A stretch of DNA of 64,000 nt from Azoarcus sp. (GTDB lineage Bacteria; Pseudomonadota; Gammaproteobacteria; Burkholderiales; Rhodocyclaceae), in the NCBI GenBank assembly GCA_020725025.1, contig DYFV01000011.1, positions 1 to 64,000 on the forward strand, in the 5' to 3' direction. A program made the translations under genes and the position numbers. Shown here piece by piece: positions 33,751 through 43,581 of the stretch. A model generated the notes under the pieces. That model was not told the DNA's origin. It was given only the letters and a program-made list of their open reading frames with translations, and did no database searches. Within the stretch, counting starts at the first letter, position 1. Each line of letters begins with the position of its first letter.

Positions 33751-33767
33751 TGGCACGACCGTTGCTT
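33751..33767 (+). promoter_or_regulatory. sigma54 -24/-12 promoter for nrtA
   Basis: TGGCAC-GACCG-TTGCTT, matches consensus TGGCAC-N5-TTGCW. Confidence 0.88.
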
Positions 33768-33799
33768 TAGGAGTCTCGAGGCCCACGCGCACCGACCTC

Positions 33800-33903
33800 G
33801 CTCAACGATGAGCACAGCCGGTGTGGCGGCTCCCGCAGGAAGGGGGCGCAGGTGGGAACGAACGATGGGGTCCAAAGGCGGACCGCGGCGGACAAAGGCG
33901 TCC
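33800..33903 (+). promoter_or_regulatory. Candidate ANTAR-responsive leader of nrtA (three A-N-N-G hexaloop hairpins)
   Basis: GCTC-AACGAT-GAGC (33800-33813); GGTCC-AAAGGC-GGACC (33869-33884); GGAC-AAAGGC-GTCC (33890-33903), the last overlapping the terminator 5' arm. Confidence 0.85.
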
Positions 33904-33946
33904 ACGAATCAGCAGCCCGAAGGCTGGTTCGTGGGCGCTTTTTTTT
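33898..33946 (+). terminator. Intrinsic leader terminator upstream of nrtA
   Basis: GCGTCCACGAATCAGC / GCTGGTTCGTGGGCGC (16 bp, two G-U) then TTTTTTTT. Confidence 0.93.
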
Positions 33947-33989
33947 GGCCCCGCACCCATGAAGCATTCATCACTGAGGAGCAAGGTCC

Positions 33990-35396
33990 ATGAAACGGGA
34001 TTCAATGAGGAATACCTGGACGCGCGTCGCCGGCAAGCACGTGCGGGTCACCCTGGCATCGGTCGCCGTGGCGGCCGGCGCGATCGCGATGCCCGCATTC
34101 GCCAAGGGCGAGATCGAGAAGCCCGACCTCAAGTTCGGCTTCATCAAGCTCACCGACATGGTGCCCCTGGCGGTGGCCTACGAGAAGGGCTACTTCGAGG
34201 ACGAGGGGCTGTACGTCACCCTCGAGGCGCAGGCGAACTGGAAGGTGCTGCTCGACCGGGTCATATCCGGCGAGCTCGACGGCGCGCACATGCTCGCCGG
34301 CCAGCCGATCGGCGCGACCATCGGCTACGGTACCAAGGCGGACGTCATCACCGCCTTCAGCATGGACCTCAACGGCAACGGCATCACCGTCTCCAACGCG
34401 GTGATGGAGCGCCTCAAGACCAAGCTCCCCAAGGACGACGACGGCAAGCCGCTGCACCCGGTCAAGGCCGAATATCTCAAGGCGGTGGTCGACGAGTACA
34501 AGAAGGAAGGCAAGCCCTTCAAGATGGGCATGGTCTTCCCGGTGTCCACCCACAACTACGAGCTGCGCTACTGGCTCGCCTCGGGCGGGCTGAACCCGGG
34601 CTACTACGCCCCGGCCAAGGGCGACACGGCCGGCACCATCGGCGCCGACGTGCTGCTCTCCGTGACGCCGCCGCCGCAGATGCCCGCCACCATGGAAGCC
34701 GGCACCATCGACGGCTACTGCGTGGGCGAGCCGTGGAACCAGCAGGCGGTGTTCAAGGGCATCGGCGCGCCGGTCATCACCGACTACGAGATCCAGAAGA
34801 ACAACCCGGAGAAGGTGTTCGGCGTGACCAAGGCCTGGCACGACAAGCACCCGAACACCCACAAGGCGGTGGTCAAGGCGCTGATCCGCGCGGGCTACTG
34901 GCTGGACGCGGAGAACAACAAGAACCGCAAGGAGGCGGCCAAGATGATCTCGGCCTCCAACTACGTCGGCGCCGACTACAAGGTCATCGCCAACAGCATG
35001 ACCGGGACCTTCGAGTACGAGAAGGGCGACGTGCGCCAGGTGCCCGACTTCAACGTCTTCTTCCGCTACAACGCGACGTATCCCTACTACTCGGACGCCA
35101 TCTGGTATCTCACCCAGATGCGCCGCTGGGGCCAGATCGCCGAGTACAAGCCCGACGCCTGGTACATGGAGATCGCGAAGAAGGTCTATCGCCCGGACGT
35201 CTACGCCGCCGCGGCGAAGGAGCTGATCGCCGAGGGCAAGATGAAGGCTTCCGACTTCCCCGACTTCGACAAGGAGACCGGCTTCAAGCCGCCGCAGAAG
35301 GACTTCATCGACGGCGTCGTCTATGACGGCAGCAAGCCCAACGCCTACATCGACAGCTTCAAGATCGGCTTGAAGGGCAAGGACACGGTGAAGTAA
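33990..35396 (+). CDS. nrtA: nitrate ABC transporter substrate-binding protein (NrtA family)
   Basis: [74 protein letters not shown]. Confidence 0.94.
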   Translation: MKRDSMRNTWTRVAGKHVRVTLASVAVAAGAIAMPAFAKGEIEKPDLKFGFIKLTDMVPLAVAYEKGYFEDEGLYVTLEAQANWKVLLDRVISGELDGAHMLAGQPIGATIGYGTKADVITAFSMDLNGNGITVSNAVMERLKTKLPKDDDGKPLHPVKAEYLKAVVDEYKKEGKPFKMGMVFPVSTHNYELRYWLASGGLNPGYYAPAKGDTAGTIGADVLLSVTPPPQMPATMEAGTIDGYCVGEPWNQQAVFKGIGAPVITDYEIQKNNPEKVFGVTKAWHDKHPNTHKAVVKALIRAGYWLDAENNKNRKEAAKMISASNYVGADYKVIANSMTGTFEYEKGDVRQVPDFNVFFRYNATYPYYSDAIWYLTQMRRWGQIAEYKPDAWYMEIAKKVYRPDVYAAAAKELIAEGKMKASDFPDFDKETGFKPPQKDFIDGVVYDGSKPNAYIDSFKIGLKGKDTVK

Positions 35397-35489
35397 CGCG
35401 GCCGGCGGGCCGGCGCGCGTCGCGCGTCGCACGGCCGCAGTGGCCGGGCCCGCCTGCGTCCCAAGGAATCGACAGACAGGACCATTGCC

Positions 35490-36506
35490 ATGCTCAACAC
35501 GACGGCAAACTTCTTCAACAAGACCGGCTTCACCTGGTTCGTCCCCTTCCTGCGGCTCGCCGCCGGCGAGGACCCGCGCCAGCAACTGCGCGAGATCCTG
35601 GTGCAGATCGGGGTGCCCATCCTCGCCATGGCGCTCTTCCTGCTCCTGTGGAACGCGCTCGCCTCGGGCGTGCAGACGAGCCTGGGCGCCATCCCCGGCC
35701 CGGCGCAGGTGCTCGAAGAGGCGCAGGGCCTCGTCGAGGAGCACCACGCCGAGCGGGAGAAGGAGGCCGCCTTCTACGCCCGCCAGGAGGCGCGCAACGC
35801 CGAGCGCCTGGCCGAGGATCCCGCCGCGCAGGTGACGATCCGCCCCTGGACCGGCAAGCCCACCTACTTCGACCAGATCGTGACCAGCCTGTACACGGTG
35901 TTCACCGGCTTCGCCATCGGCACCCTGGTGGCGGTGCCGCTGGGCATCCTGTGCGGGCTGTCGCGCACCTTCCAGATCGCGTTGAATCCGTTGATCCAGG
36001 TCTTCCGCCCGGTCTCGCCGCTCGCCTGGCTGCCGATCGTGACCCTGGTGGTGAGCGCGGTCTACGTGAGCGCCGACCCGATGTTCGAGAAGTCCTTCAT
36101 CACCTCGGCGATCACCGTGACCCTGTGCTCCCTGTGGCCCACGCTGATCAACACCGCCCTGGGCGTCGCCTCCATCGACAAGGACCTCATCAACGTCTCC
36201 AAGGTGCTGCGCCTGTCCTGGTACACCAAGGTCACCAAGATCGTGCTGCCCTCGTCCTTGAAACTCATCTTCACCGGCCTGCGCCTGTCCCTCGGGGTGG
36301 GCTGGATGGTGCTGATCGCGGCCGAGATGCTGGCGCAGAACCCGGGCCTCGGGAAGTTCGTGTGGGACGAGTTCCAGAACGGCAGCTCCCACTCGCTGGG
36401 CCGGATCATGGTGGCGGTGTTCACCATCGGCTTCGTCGGCTTCCTCCTCGACCGCATCATGAACACGCTGCAGCAGCTGGTGAGCTTCGGCGACACCGCC
36501 CACTGA
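35490..36506 (+). CDS. nrtB: nitrate ABC transporter permease
   Basis: BPD-type permease (GFAIGTLVAVPLGILCGLSRTFQIALNPLIQVFRPVSPLAWLPI). Confidence 0.94.
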   Translation: MLNTTANFFNKTGFTWFVPFLRLAAGEDPRQQLREILVQIGVPILAMALFLLLWNALASGVQTSLGAIPGPAQVLEEAQGLVEEHHAEREKEAAFYARQEARNAERLAEDPAAQVTIRPWTGKPTYFDQIVTSLYTVFTGFAIGTLVAVPLGILCGLSRTFQIALNPLIQVFRPVSPLAWLPIVTLVVSAVYVSADPMFEKSFITSAITVTLCSLWPTLINTALGVASIDKDLINVSKVLRLSWYTKVTKIVLPSSLKLIFTGLRLSLGVGWMVLIAAEMLAQNPGLGKFVWDEFQNGSSHSLGRIMVAVFTIGFVGFLLDRIMNTLQQLVSFGDTAH

Positions 36507-36521
36507 CCCGGGAGAGCGATC

Positions 36522-38285
36522 ATGGCAAGCACGCAACTGAAATTCGTCGAGCCGGCGGAGTACCTGGTGGCGCCGGCCGCCGCCGCGTCCGTACCCGCGC
36601 CCGCGGCGGCACAGGGCGAGGCGGTCCTGTCCCTGCGCGGCGTCGCCAAGTCCTACGGCAGCGGCAGCCGCGTCACCCAGGTGCTGCGGGACATCGACCT
36701 GGACATCCGCGAGGGCGAGTTCGTCGCCATCGTGGGCTTCTCGGGCAGCGGCAAGACCACCCTGATCTCGCTCATGGCCGGTCTCATCGCGCCGGATGCG
36801 GGCGAGGTGCTGCTCAAGGGCGAGCCGGTGGTCGGGCCGGGGCCCGACCGCGGCGTGGTCTTCCAGAGCTACTCGCTGATGCCGTGGATGACGGTGCGCC
36901 AGAACGTGGCGCTGGCGGTGGACCAGATCTTCAAGGATGCCCCCAAGGCGGAGCGCGAGGCGCGGGTGGCGAAGTACGTGGAGATGGTGAACCTCACCCC
37001 CGCCATGGAGAAGCGCCCGGCCGAGCTCTCCGGCGGCATGCGCCAGCGGGTGTCGGTGGCCCGCGCGCTCGCCGGCAGCCCGGACATCCTGCTGCTCGAC
37101 GAGCCGCTGTCGGCGCTGGATGCGCTCACCCGCAGCAACCTGCAGGACGAGATCCTGCGCATCTGGGAGCAGGAGAAGAAGACGGTCGTCCTCATCACCA
37201 ACGATGTGGACGAGGGCATCATCATGGCCGACCGCATCGTCCCGCTGAACCCCGGCCCCGGCGCCACCTTCGGCCCGCAGTTCGAGGTCTCCCTGCCGCG
37301 TCCGCGCGACCGCACGGCGATGAACCACTCGCCCGAGTTCAAGCGCATCCGCAAGGAGGTCACCCAGTACCTGATGCAGGTGGGCTCGGCCCAGGCGGCC
37401 GAAGCGGGCGGCAAGGTCATCAGCCTGCCCACCGTGCTGCCCAACACCAGTCGCGAGCACCAGGCGAAGCTGGCCGGGGCGGCGCCCGAGAAGGCGGTGC
37501 CCAACGCCGAGCGCTATGTGGAGTTTTCCAAGGTCTCCAAGATCTACCCGACCAAGAAGGGCCCGGTCACGGTGGTGGAGGAGTTCGACCTCAAGATCCG
37601 CAAGGGCGAGTTCATCTCGGTGATCGGCCACTCCGGCTGCGGCAAGTCCACCGTGCTTTCGATGGTGGCGGGCCTGAACGAGATCAGCGAGGGCGTGGTG
37701 GTGCTCGACGGGCGCGAGGTGGCCAACGCCGGTCCCGATCGCGGCATCGTGTTCCAGGCGCCCAGCCTGGTGCCCTGGCTGACCGCCGAGGAGAACGTCG
37801 CGCTGGGCGTGGAGCAGGTCTATCCCCACGCCACCCGGGCCGAGCGGGCCGACATCGTGGCCCACTACCTCGCCCGGGTCGGGCTCGCCGACGCCGCCCG
37901 CAAGAAGGCCGCCGAGCTTTCCAACGGAATGAAGCAGCGGGTGGGCATCGCCCGCGCCTTCGCCTTGTCGCCCAAGCTGCTGCTGCTGGACGAGCCCTTC
38001 GGGATGCTCGACTCGCTCACCCGCTGGGATCTGCAGGAGGTGCTGATGGAGGTCTGGAGCCGCACCCAGCTCACCGCCATGATGGTCACCCACGACGTGG
38101 ACGAGGCGATCCTGCTCGCCGATCGGGTGGTGATGATGACCAACGGGCCGCGCGCCAAGGTGGGCAAGATCCTCGAGATCGACCTGCCGCGCCCGCGCAC
38201 CCGCAAGATGCTGCTCGAGCACCCGGACTACTACCGGCTGCGCGAGGAGCTCCTGAGCTTCCTGGAAGAGTGCGGCCACCACTGA
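36522..38285 (+). CDS. nitrate ABC transporter ATPase, two fused ATP-binding domains
   Basis: Walker A twice ([20 protein letters not shown]), signature motifs LSGGMRQR and LSNGMKQR. Confidence 0.92.
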   Translation: MASTQLKFVEPAEYLVAPAAAASVPAPAAAQGEAVLSLRGVAKSYGSGSRVTQVLRDIDLDIREGEFVAIVGFSGSGKTTLISLMAGLIAPDAGEVLLKGEPVVGPGPDRGVVFQSYSLMPWMTVRQNVALAVDQIFKDAPKAEREARVAKYVEMVNLTPAMEKRPAELSGGMRQRVSVARALAGSPDILLLDEPLSALDALTRSNLQDEILRIWEQEKKTVVLITNDVDEGIIMADRIVPLNPGPGATFGPQFEVSLPRPRDRTAMNHSPEFKRIRKEVTQYLMQVGSAQAAEAGGKVISLPTVLPNTSREHQAKLAGAAPEKAVPNAERYVEFSKVSKIYPTKKGPVTVVEEFDLKIRKGEFISVIGHSGCGKSTVLSMVAGLNEISEGVVVLDGREVANAGPDRGIVFQAPSLVPWLTAEENVALGVEQVYPHATRAERADIVAHYLARVGLADAARKKAAELSNGMKQRVGIARAFALSPKLLLLDEPFGMLDSLTRWDLQEVLMEVWSRTQLTAMMVTHDVDEAILLADRVVMMTNGPRAKVGKILEIDLPRPRTRKMLLEHPDYYRLREELLSFLEECGHH

Positions 38286-38348
38286 CCGGGCGCTCGCGCG
38301 CCGGAAGCAGTCGCACGGAAAGAAGAACAACAACAAGAGCGGATCACC

Positions 38349-39548
38349 ATGCATGCCTTGACAGAGAGAGTCGGGGAGCCGGCCGCGCCGGCGGCGCCCC
38401 GGTGTAGAAGATCCGTGCTGCACGCGATCGCCCCGGCGTGGCTGTGCGCCGGGGCCGGTTTCGCGGCAGCGGCGCTCGTCGACGGCTGGGCGCTGCGCGG
38501 CGCGGCGCTCACAGTGGCAGTGCTCGCGGCGGGCGTGGCGCTGGCGGGGGGGCGCGCGCTGGCACGGCGGCTCGCCGAGCTGGAGGGCTTCGCCACCCAG
38601 CTCGCGGCGGGCCGCCTCGACCTGCGGCTGCCCACGGTCGCCGATGACGCCTTCACCCCCGTCGTCGAGCGCCTGAACGGCGGCACCCGTGCGCTCGCGG
38701 CGGTGCTCATCGAGCTCGGCCGCGCGAGCGACGAGCTGAAGAGCGTCTCCCACGAGGCCTCGGCGAACGCGGTGGCGGGCGAGCAGGGCGTCCATACCCA
38801 GCGCGACGTCACCGTCTCCTCGGCCGCCACCCTGGAAGAGCTCATCACCAGCCTCGCCAGCACCCGCGACGCCGCCGCGGAGGCGGCCGGCGCGGCGGGC
38901 GAGGCGGTTGACGAAGCGCGCCAGGGCAGCGGCCGGGTGAGCGAGGTGGCGGACGCGATGCAGGCGCTGGCCCGCGAGGTGAGCGGCGCCGCCGACACCG
39001 CCGGCGCCCTCGCCGAGCGCTCGCGGCGCATCGACGGCATCGTCGGCACCATCGCCGAGGTGGCCGCGCGCACCAACCTCCTCGCCCTCAACGCCGCCAT
39101 CGAGGCGGCCCGCGCGGGCGAGGCGGGGCGCGGCTTCGCGGTGGTGGCCGACGAGGTCCGCCAGCTCTCCGAGCGCACCACCGGCGCGACGCGCGACATC
39201 GCGGCTCTCGTCGCCGGCGTGCAGGGGGACGTGGCGGCCCTCACCGCGGCAGTGGGCGCGGCCGACGGCAAGGCGCGCGAGAGTGCGGCGCGCGCCGGCG
39301 AGGCCGCGGCGGCGCTGGCTTCGATCGAGCAGGCCGCGCAACGCACCCTGCAGCACATGCAGGAGATCGCCGCCGCCAGCGCCGAGCAGAGCGTCGCCGG
39401 CGAGCGCATCGCGGTGGACATCGAGCGGGTGGCGCGGCTCGCCGACGACAATGCGCGGCGCGTGGCGGAGAACAGCGAGATGGCCCGCTACCTGGAACAG
39501 CTCGTGGCCCGCCTCGAAGAGCGCGTGCGCCACTTCCGCTGCGAGTGA
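38349..39548 (+). CDS. methyl-accepting chemotaxis protein lacking an obvious extracytoplasmic ligand-binding domain
   Basis: Two closely spaced TMs, HAMP-like region, signalling hairpin [44 protein letters not shown]. Confidence 0.93.
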   Translation: MHALTERVGEPAAPAAPRCRRSVLHAIAPAWLCAGAGFAAAALVDGWALRGAALTVAVLAAGVALAGGRALARRLAELEGFATQLAAGRLDLRLPTVADDAFTPVVERLNGGTRALAAVLIELGRASDELKSVSHEASANAVAGEQGVHTQRDVTVSSAATLEELITSLASTRDAAAEAAGAAGEAVDEARQGSGRVSEVADAMQALAREVSGAADTAGALAERSRRIDGIVGTIAEVAARTNLLALNAAIEAARAGEAGRGFAVVADEVRQLSERTTGATRDIAALVAGVQGDVAALTAAVGAADGKARESAARAGEAAAALASIEQAAQRTLQHMQEIAAASAEQSVAGERIAVDIERVARLADDNARRVAENSEMARYLEQLVARLEERVRHFRCE

Positions 39549-39555
39549 GGCAGGC

Positions 39556-40464
39556 ATGACGGCCATGATGACCCTGTCGGCCGCCCTGGGGGGCGGCGTC
39601 CTGCTGGCGACCGCGGGATGGGGCCTGCGCCGGTTCCGGCGCCACGCCCGGCCGCGCCGGGCCGGCCCGGCGCTGGTGCGTGCCTCGCAACTGGTGGAGT
39701 TGATCGCCCAGGTCCAGCAGCACCGCGGCATGTGCGGCGCATGGCTGGCGGGCGACGCGAGCTTCGCCGCGCGCCTGCCGGAAAAGCAGGCGGCGGTGAG
39801 CCGGCTGTTCTCTCTGATCCTCGAGGGCATGCCGGACGAGGAGGCCGAGGACCATCCCTGCTTCGTCAGCCACGACGTGCGCCTCTTGCGCCACCGCTGG
39901 GACGAACTGGTGTCCCGGCTGGCGGACTGCACGCCCGAGCAGAGCTTCCAGACCCATTGCCGCATCGTGGGAAGACTCCTGGACTGGCTCGCCGCCACCG
40001 GCGAGGCGCGTATCGAGCAGCCTTTCGCGGGCGTGGTGCCGGCCGCCGCGGCGCGCAACTTCGCCCATCGCCTGCCGGTGCTCGCCGAATGCCTGGGCCA
40101 GGCGCGGGCGCTGGGCAGTGCGGTGGCGGTCAAGCGCTACTGCCCGCCGGTGGCCCGGGTGCGGCTCGCCTTCCTCGCCTCGCGCTCGGAGACGCTGCTC
40201 GGCCAGGCGGCCGATACTGCAGCGGAAGGCGGTGGCGCCGTGGCGGCCGAGGCGCGGCGCGCGGTGCGCGACTACCTCGAGGCGATCCGCGGGCGGTTGC
40301 TGGCGACCCGCGACGTCGACCTGCCGGCGGGGGAGTACTTCGCGCTGGCCACTCGGGCGATGGAGGCGGTGTTCGCCTGGCTGGAGGCCGAGAAGCATGC
40401 CGTGGCGACGGCGCTGCGCATGGCGGCGAGGCAGGGCGACACGACCGGGGAGGGGCGGCCATGA
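39556..40464 (+). CDS. membrane-anchored NIT-like (nitrate/nitrite sensing) domain protein
   Basis: Single N-terminal TM, then [36 protein letters not shown] and C-terminal [25 protein letters not shown], resembling NIT family patterns. Confidence 0.65.
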   Translation: MTAMMTLSAALGGGVLLATAGWGLRRFRRHARPRRAGPALVRASQLVELIAQVQQHRGMCGAWLAGDASFAARLPEKQAAVSRLFSLILEGMPDEEAEDHPCFVSHDVRLLRHRWDELVSRLADCTPEQSFQTHCRIVGRLLDWLAATGEARIEQPFAGVVPAAAARNFAHRLPVLAECLGQARALGSAVAVKRYCPPVARVRLAFLASRSETLLGQAADTAAEGGGAVAAEARRAVRDYLEAIRGRLLATRDVDLPAGEYFALATRAMEAVFAWLEAEKHAVATALRMAARQGDTTGEGRP

Positions 40465-42617
40465 ATGGTCGCGAGGGATTGCCCTTTGTCCGACGCGTCC
40501 CGGCCAGGTCCTTCCGCCAGGGTCCGCGCATCGACAGCCGGCGGGTGCTCGCCGTGCTCATCGACAACCTCGACGGCGCGGTCTTCCGCTGCGCGATCGA
40601 CGCCGACTGGACCATGCTGTTCGTGAGCGAGGGCTGCCGGCGGCTCACCGGCTACGGGCCCGAGGACTTCGTCGGCAGCCGCAACGCGTCGCTGCAGCGG
40701 CTTACCCTGCCGGCCGATCGGCAGCGGGTGCGCGACGGGATCATGGCGGCGCTGGCGGCCGGTACCCGCTATCAGGTGGAATACCGCATCGTGTGCCGCG
40801 ACGGCATCGAGAAGTGGGTGCTCGAGCGTGGCACGGCGGTGCGCGACGAGTTCGGCGAGCAGGTGCTCGAAGGCTTCATCGAGGACATCACCGACCGGGT
40901 CGCCGCGCTGCGCCGGCTGGCCGAGGCCGAGGCGCGCTACCGGGGGCTCTTCGAGAACTCCGCCACGGGCATCTTCCAGAGCACGCCGGAGGGGCATTAC
41001 CTGGCCGTCAACGCGGCGCTCGCCGGCATGTACGGCTACCCGTCCCCCGAGGCGCTGATCGCCGACCTGCGCGACATCGGCAACCGGCTCTACGTGCAGC
41101 CCGGCCGGCGCCAGGAGTTCGAGCGCCTGATCCGCGAGCACGAGCAGGTGAGCCATTTCGAGTCGGAGGTCTATCGCCGCGACGGCTCCACCCTTTGGAT
41201 CGCCGAGACCGCCCACGCGGTGCGGGCGCCCGACGGCGCGCTGCTCTACTACCAGGGCACGGTCGAGGACATCAGCGAGCGGCGCCGCTATCGGGAGCGG
41301 CTCGAGTACCAGGCGAGTCACGACCTGCTCACCGGCCTGCCCAACCGCAACGCCCTGGGCGAGCGGCTTGCGCGGGCCCTCGCCCACGCCCGGCGCGAGG
41401 GCGGAGAGGTCGCGCTCGCCTTCGTCGATCTCGACAACTTCAAGGTGATCAACGACAGCCTGGGGCACGCCGCCGGAGATCGTCTCCTGATGGCGATCGC
41501 CGGGCGGCTCAACGCGGCGCTGCGCGCCCACGATACCGTGGCCCGCTACGGCGGCGACGAGTTCGTGCTGATCCTGCACCATGTCGGCAGCGTCGCCGCG
41601 CTCGAGGCCATCCTGGAGCGGGTGGCGCAGGAAGTGGCCCGCCCGGTCCACGTCGACGGCCACGAGCTGCTGGTGACATGCAGCATCGGAGTGGCGCTCG
41701 CGCCGGAGGACGGCGAGGATCTGGAGACCCTGCTGCGCCATGCCGACACCGCGATGTACTCGGCCAAGTCGTCCGGCCGCGCCGCCTCGGCCTTCTTCAA
41801 CACCACGCTCAACGCCGGCGCGATGCGCCGCCTGCAACTGGAGTCGGCCCTGCGCCACGCCATCGAGCGCGGCGAGATCGAGGTCCACTTCCAGCCCAAG
41901 GTCGATCGTCGCGGCGAGGTGCTGTCCTTCGAGGCGCTCGCGCGCTGGACGAGCAGCGAGTTCGGCCCGGTCTCGCCGGCGGTGTTCATCCCCATCGCCG
42001 AGGACACCGGCCTCATCGAGGCCATCACCGAGCATGTGCTGGGCGTCGCCTGCCGCGAGGCGGCCGGGTGGGGCCGGGCCCGGCCGACGAGGCTCGCGGT
42101 TGCGGTGAATCTTTCGCCGCGACTGTTCCGCTCCGGACGGCTGGCGAGCCGCATCGCAGCGGTCCTGGCGGAGGCCGGGCTGCCCGCGGCGTGCCTGGAG
42201 GTGGAGCTCACCGAGGGGCTGCTCATGGACACGGGCATCGACGCGGTCGGCCAGCTCCAGGCCCTGAAAGGGCTGGGCCTGCGCCTGGCGGTGGACGACT
42301 TCGGGACGGGCTATTCCTCGCTTGCCTACCTGTCGCGCTTCCCGCTCGACATCCTGAAGATCGACCAGGCCTTCGTCGCGAGCATCGTGCCGGGTTCCAA
42401 CAGCGCCATCCTGGTGCGGGCGATCGCCTCCCTGGGGCGCGAGCTGGGGCTCACGGTGGTGGCCGAGGGGGTGGAGACCCCGCAGCAATGGGATTTCCTG
42501 CGCGAGGCGGGCTGCGACGAATTCCAGGGCTACCACTTCGCCCGCCCCATGCCCGCCGCCGCTGCGCGGGAGTGGCTCGAGCGGGCGGACTACGAGGGCG
42601 TTCAGGCGGTCACGTAG
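40461..42617 (+). CDS. PAS-PAS-GGDEF-EAL protein (c-di-GMP signalling)
   Basis: [10 protein letters not shown] (GGDEF), [41 protein letters not shown] (EAL); overlaps the preceding stop. Confidence 0.94.
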   Translation: MNGREGLPFVRRVPARSFRQGPRIDSRRVLAVLIDNLDGAVFRCAIDADWTMLFVSEGCRRLTGYGPEDFVGSRNASLQRLTLPADRQRVRDGIMAALAAGTRYQVEYRIVCRDGIEKWVLERGTAVRDEFGEQVLEGFIEDITDRVAALRRLAEAEARYRGLFENSATGIFQSTPEGHYLAVNAALAGMYGYPSPEALIADLRDIGNRLYVQPGRRQEFERLIREHEQVSHFESEVYRRDGSTLWIAETAHAVRAPDGALLYYQGTVEDISERRRYRERLEYQASHDLLTGLPNRNALGERLARALAHARREGGEVALAFVDLDNFKVINDSLGHAAGDRLLMAIAGRLNAALRAHDTVARYGGDEFVLILHHVGSVAALEAILERVAQEVARPVHVDGHELLVTCSIGVALAPEDGEDLETLLRHADTAMYSAKSSGRAASAFFNTTLNAGAMRRLQLESALRHAIERGEIEVHFQPKVDRRGEVLSFEALARWTSSEFGPVSPAVFIPIAEDTGLIEAITEHVLGVACREAAGWGRARPTRLAVAVNLSPRLFRSGRLASRIAAVLAEAGLPAACLEVELTEGLLMDTGIDAVGQLQALKGLGLRLAVDDFGTGYSSLAYLSRFPLDILKIDQAFVASIVPGSNSAILVRAIASLGRELGLTVVAEGVETPQQWDFLREAGCDEFQGYHFARPMPAAAAREWLERADYEGVQAVT

Positions 42618-42704
42618 CCCGTACGGAGTGCAACGGAATCCGGGACCTTCGGGCGAGACGCCACGACCCGTTCCCGGATTCCGCCTTCGGCTGCATCGGG
42701 CTAC
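42614..42704. repeat. Dispersed palindromic (REP-like) element, copy B
   Basis: GTAGCCCGTACGGAGTGCAACGGAATCCGGGA...TCCCGGATTCCGCCTTCGGCTGCATCGGGCTAC. Confidence 0.85.
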
Positions 42705-43345
42705 GAATGTCGCAGACGCCGATCCGTGGCGCTGCCGAAGAACCGCGCCACGCAACGGTCGAGGCCGCTGCGCGGCGTCTTCTGGATGGCGAGCAGCAGC
42801 TCGTGCTCGATGCTCGCCAGACCGAAGCGGTGCGCGAGCTCGTCGCCGATGCGCCCGAAGAGGTTGGCGGTCGCCTCGGCATCGGCCAGCGCCCGGTGGT
42901 AGCGACCGGTCAGGGGCAGGCCCAGGGCCGAGACCAGGGTGCCGAGCTTGTGGTTGGGCGCGTCGGGAAAGACGCGGCGCGAGAGCAGCAGGGAGCACAC
43001 GAACTCCGCGGGCCGCCGCCGGCCCAGGCGCCCGAGTTCCGCGTCCCAGAAGCGGCGGTCGAAGGCGGCGTTGTGGGCGACCAGAGGGTGCGGGCCCACG
43101 AAATCAGCCGCCTCGGCCATCACCTGGTCAACGGGCGGCGCGGCACGCACCATGGCGTTGGTGATGCCGGTGAGCTGCTCGATCTCCCAGGGCACGCGAA
43201 CGCCCGCGTTCATCAGGCTCTGGTAGCGGTCGACCACCTGACCCTCGCGCACCAGCACCACCGCGATCTCGGTGGGCCGCGCCCCGAGCTCGGGCGCCAT
43301 GCCGGAGGTTTCGAAGTCGATGACGGCGTGGGTGCGGGGGATCAT
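42701..43345 (-). CDS. 3'-5' exonuclease (DnaQ/DEDDh family)
   Basis: HAVIDFETSGM; PLVAHNAAFDRRF; YHRALADAEATANLF. Confidence 0.88.
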   Translation of the reverse strand: MIPRTHAVIDFETSGMAPELGARPTEIAVVLVREGQVVDRYQSLMNAGVRVPWEIEQLTGITNAMVRAAPPVDQVMAEAADFVGPHPLVAHNAAFDRRFWDAELGRLGRRRPAEFVCSLLLSRRVFPDAPNHKLGTLVSALGLPLTGRYHRALADAEATANLFGRIGDELAHRFGLASIEHELLLAIQKTPRSGLDRCVARFFGSATDRRLRHS

Positions 43346-43581
43346 GGGCGTGGGGAGGGTGGCGGGAGGCCGCAGTAGACCAGCACCAGGGAGTCTGTGC
43401 AAGCTGGGTCGGCAAAGCGGGGCCGGCAATGATCACGGCGCCTGCGTTTCGCATGCTTCCTCACGCTCATCGAGCACGGACACTTTCATGTGGACGCCCA
43501 ATCGGCTTTCACATGGCCGGATGGAATTCCTGCGCTGGCAGCACCTTGCCCGGGCGTGCTCGACGGCATGAGGCGCAGCCC

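Noticed and set aside
34002-40133. 2043-aa minus-strand ORF antisense to nrtABCD-MCP
   Set aside because: High-GC shadow ORF (His/Arg/Gly/Asp/Leu-rich, no recognisable domain) opposite well-supported genes.
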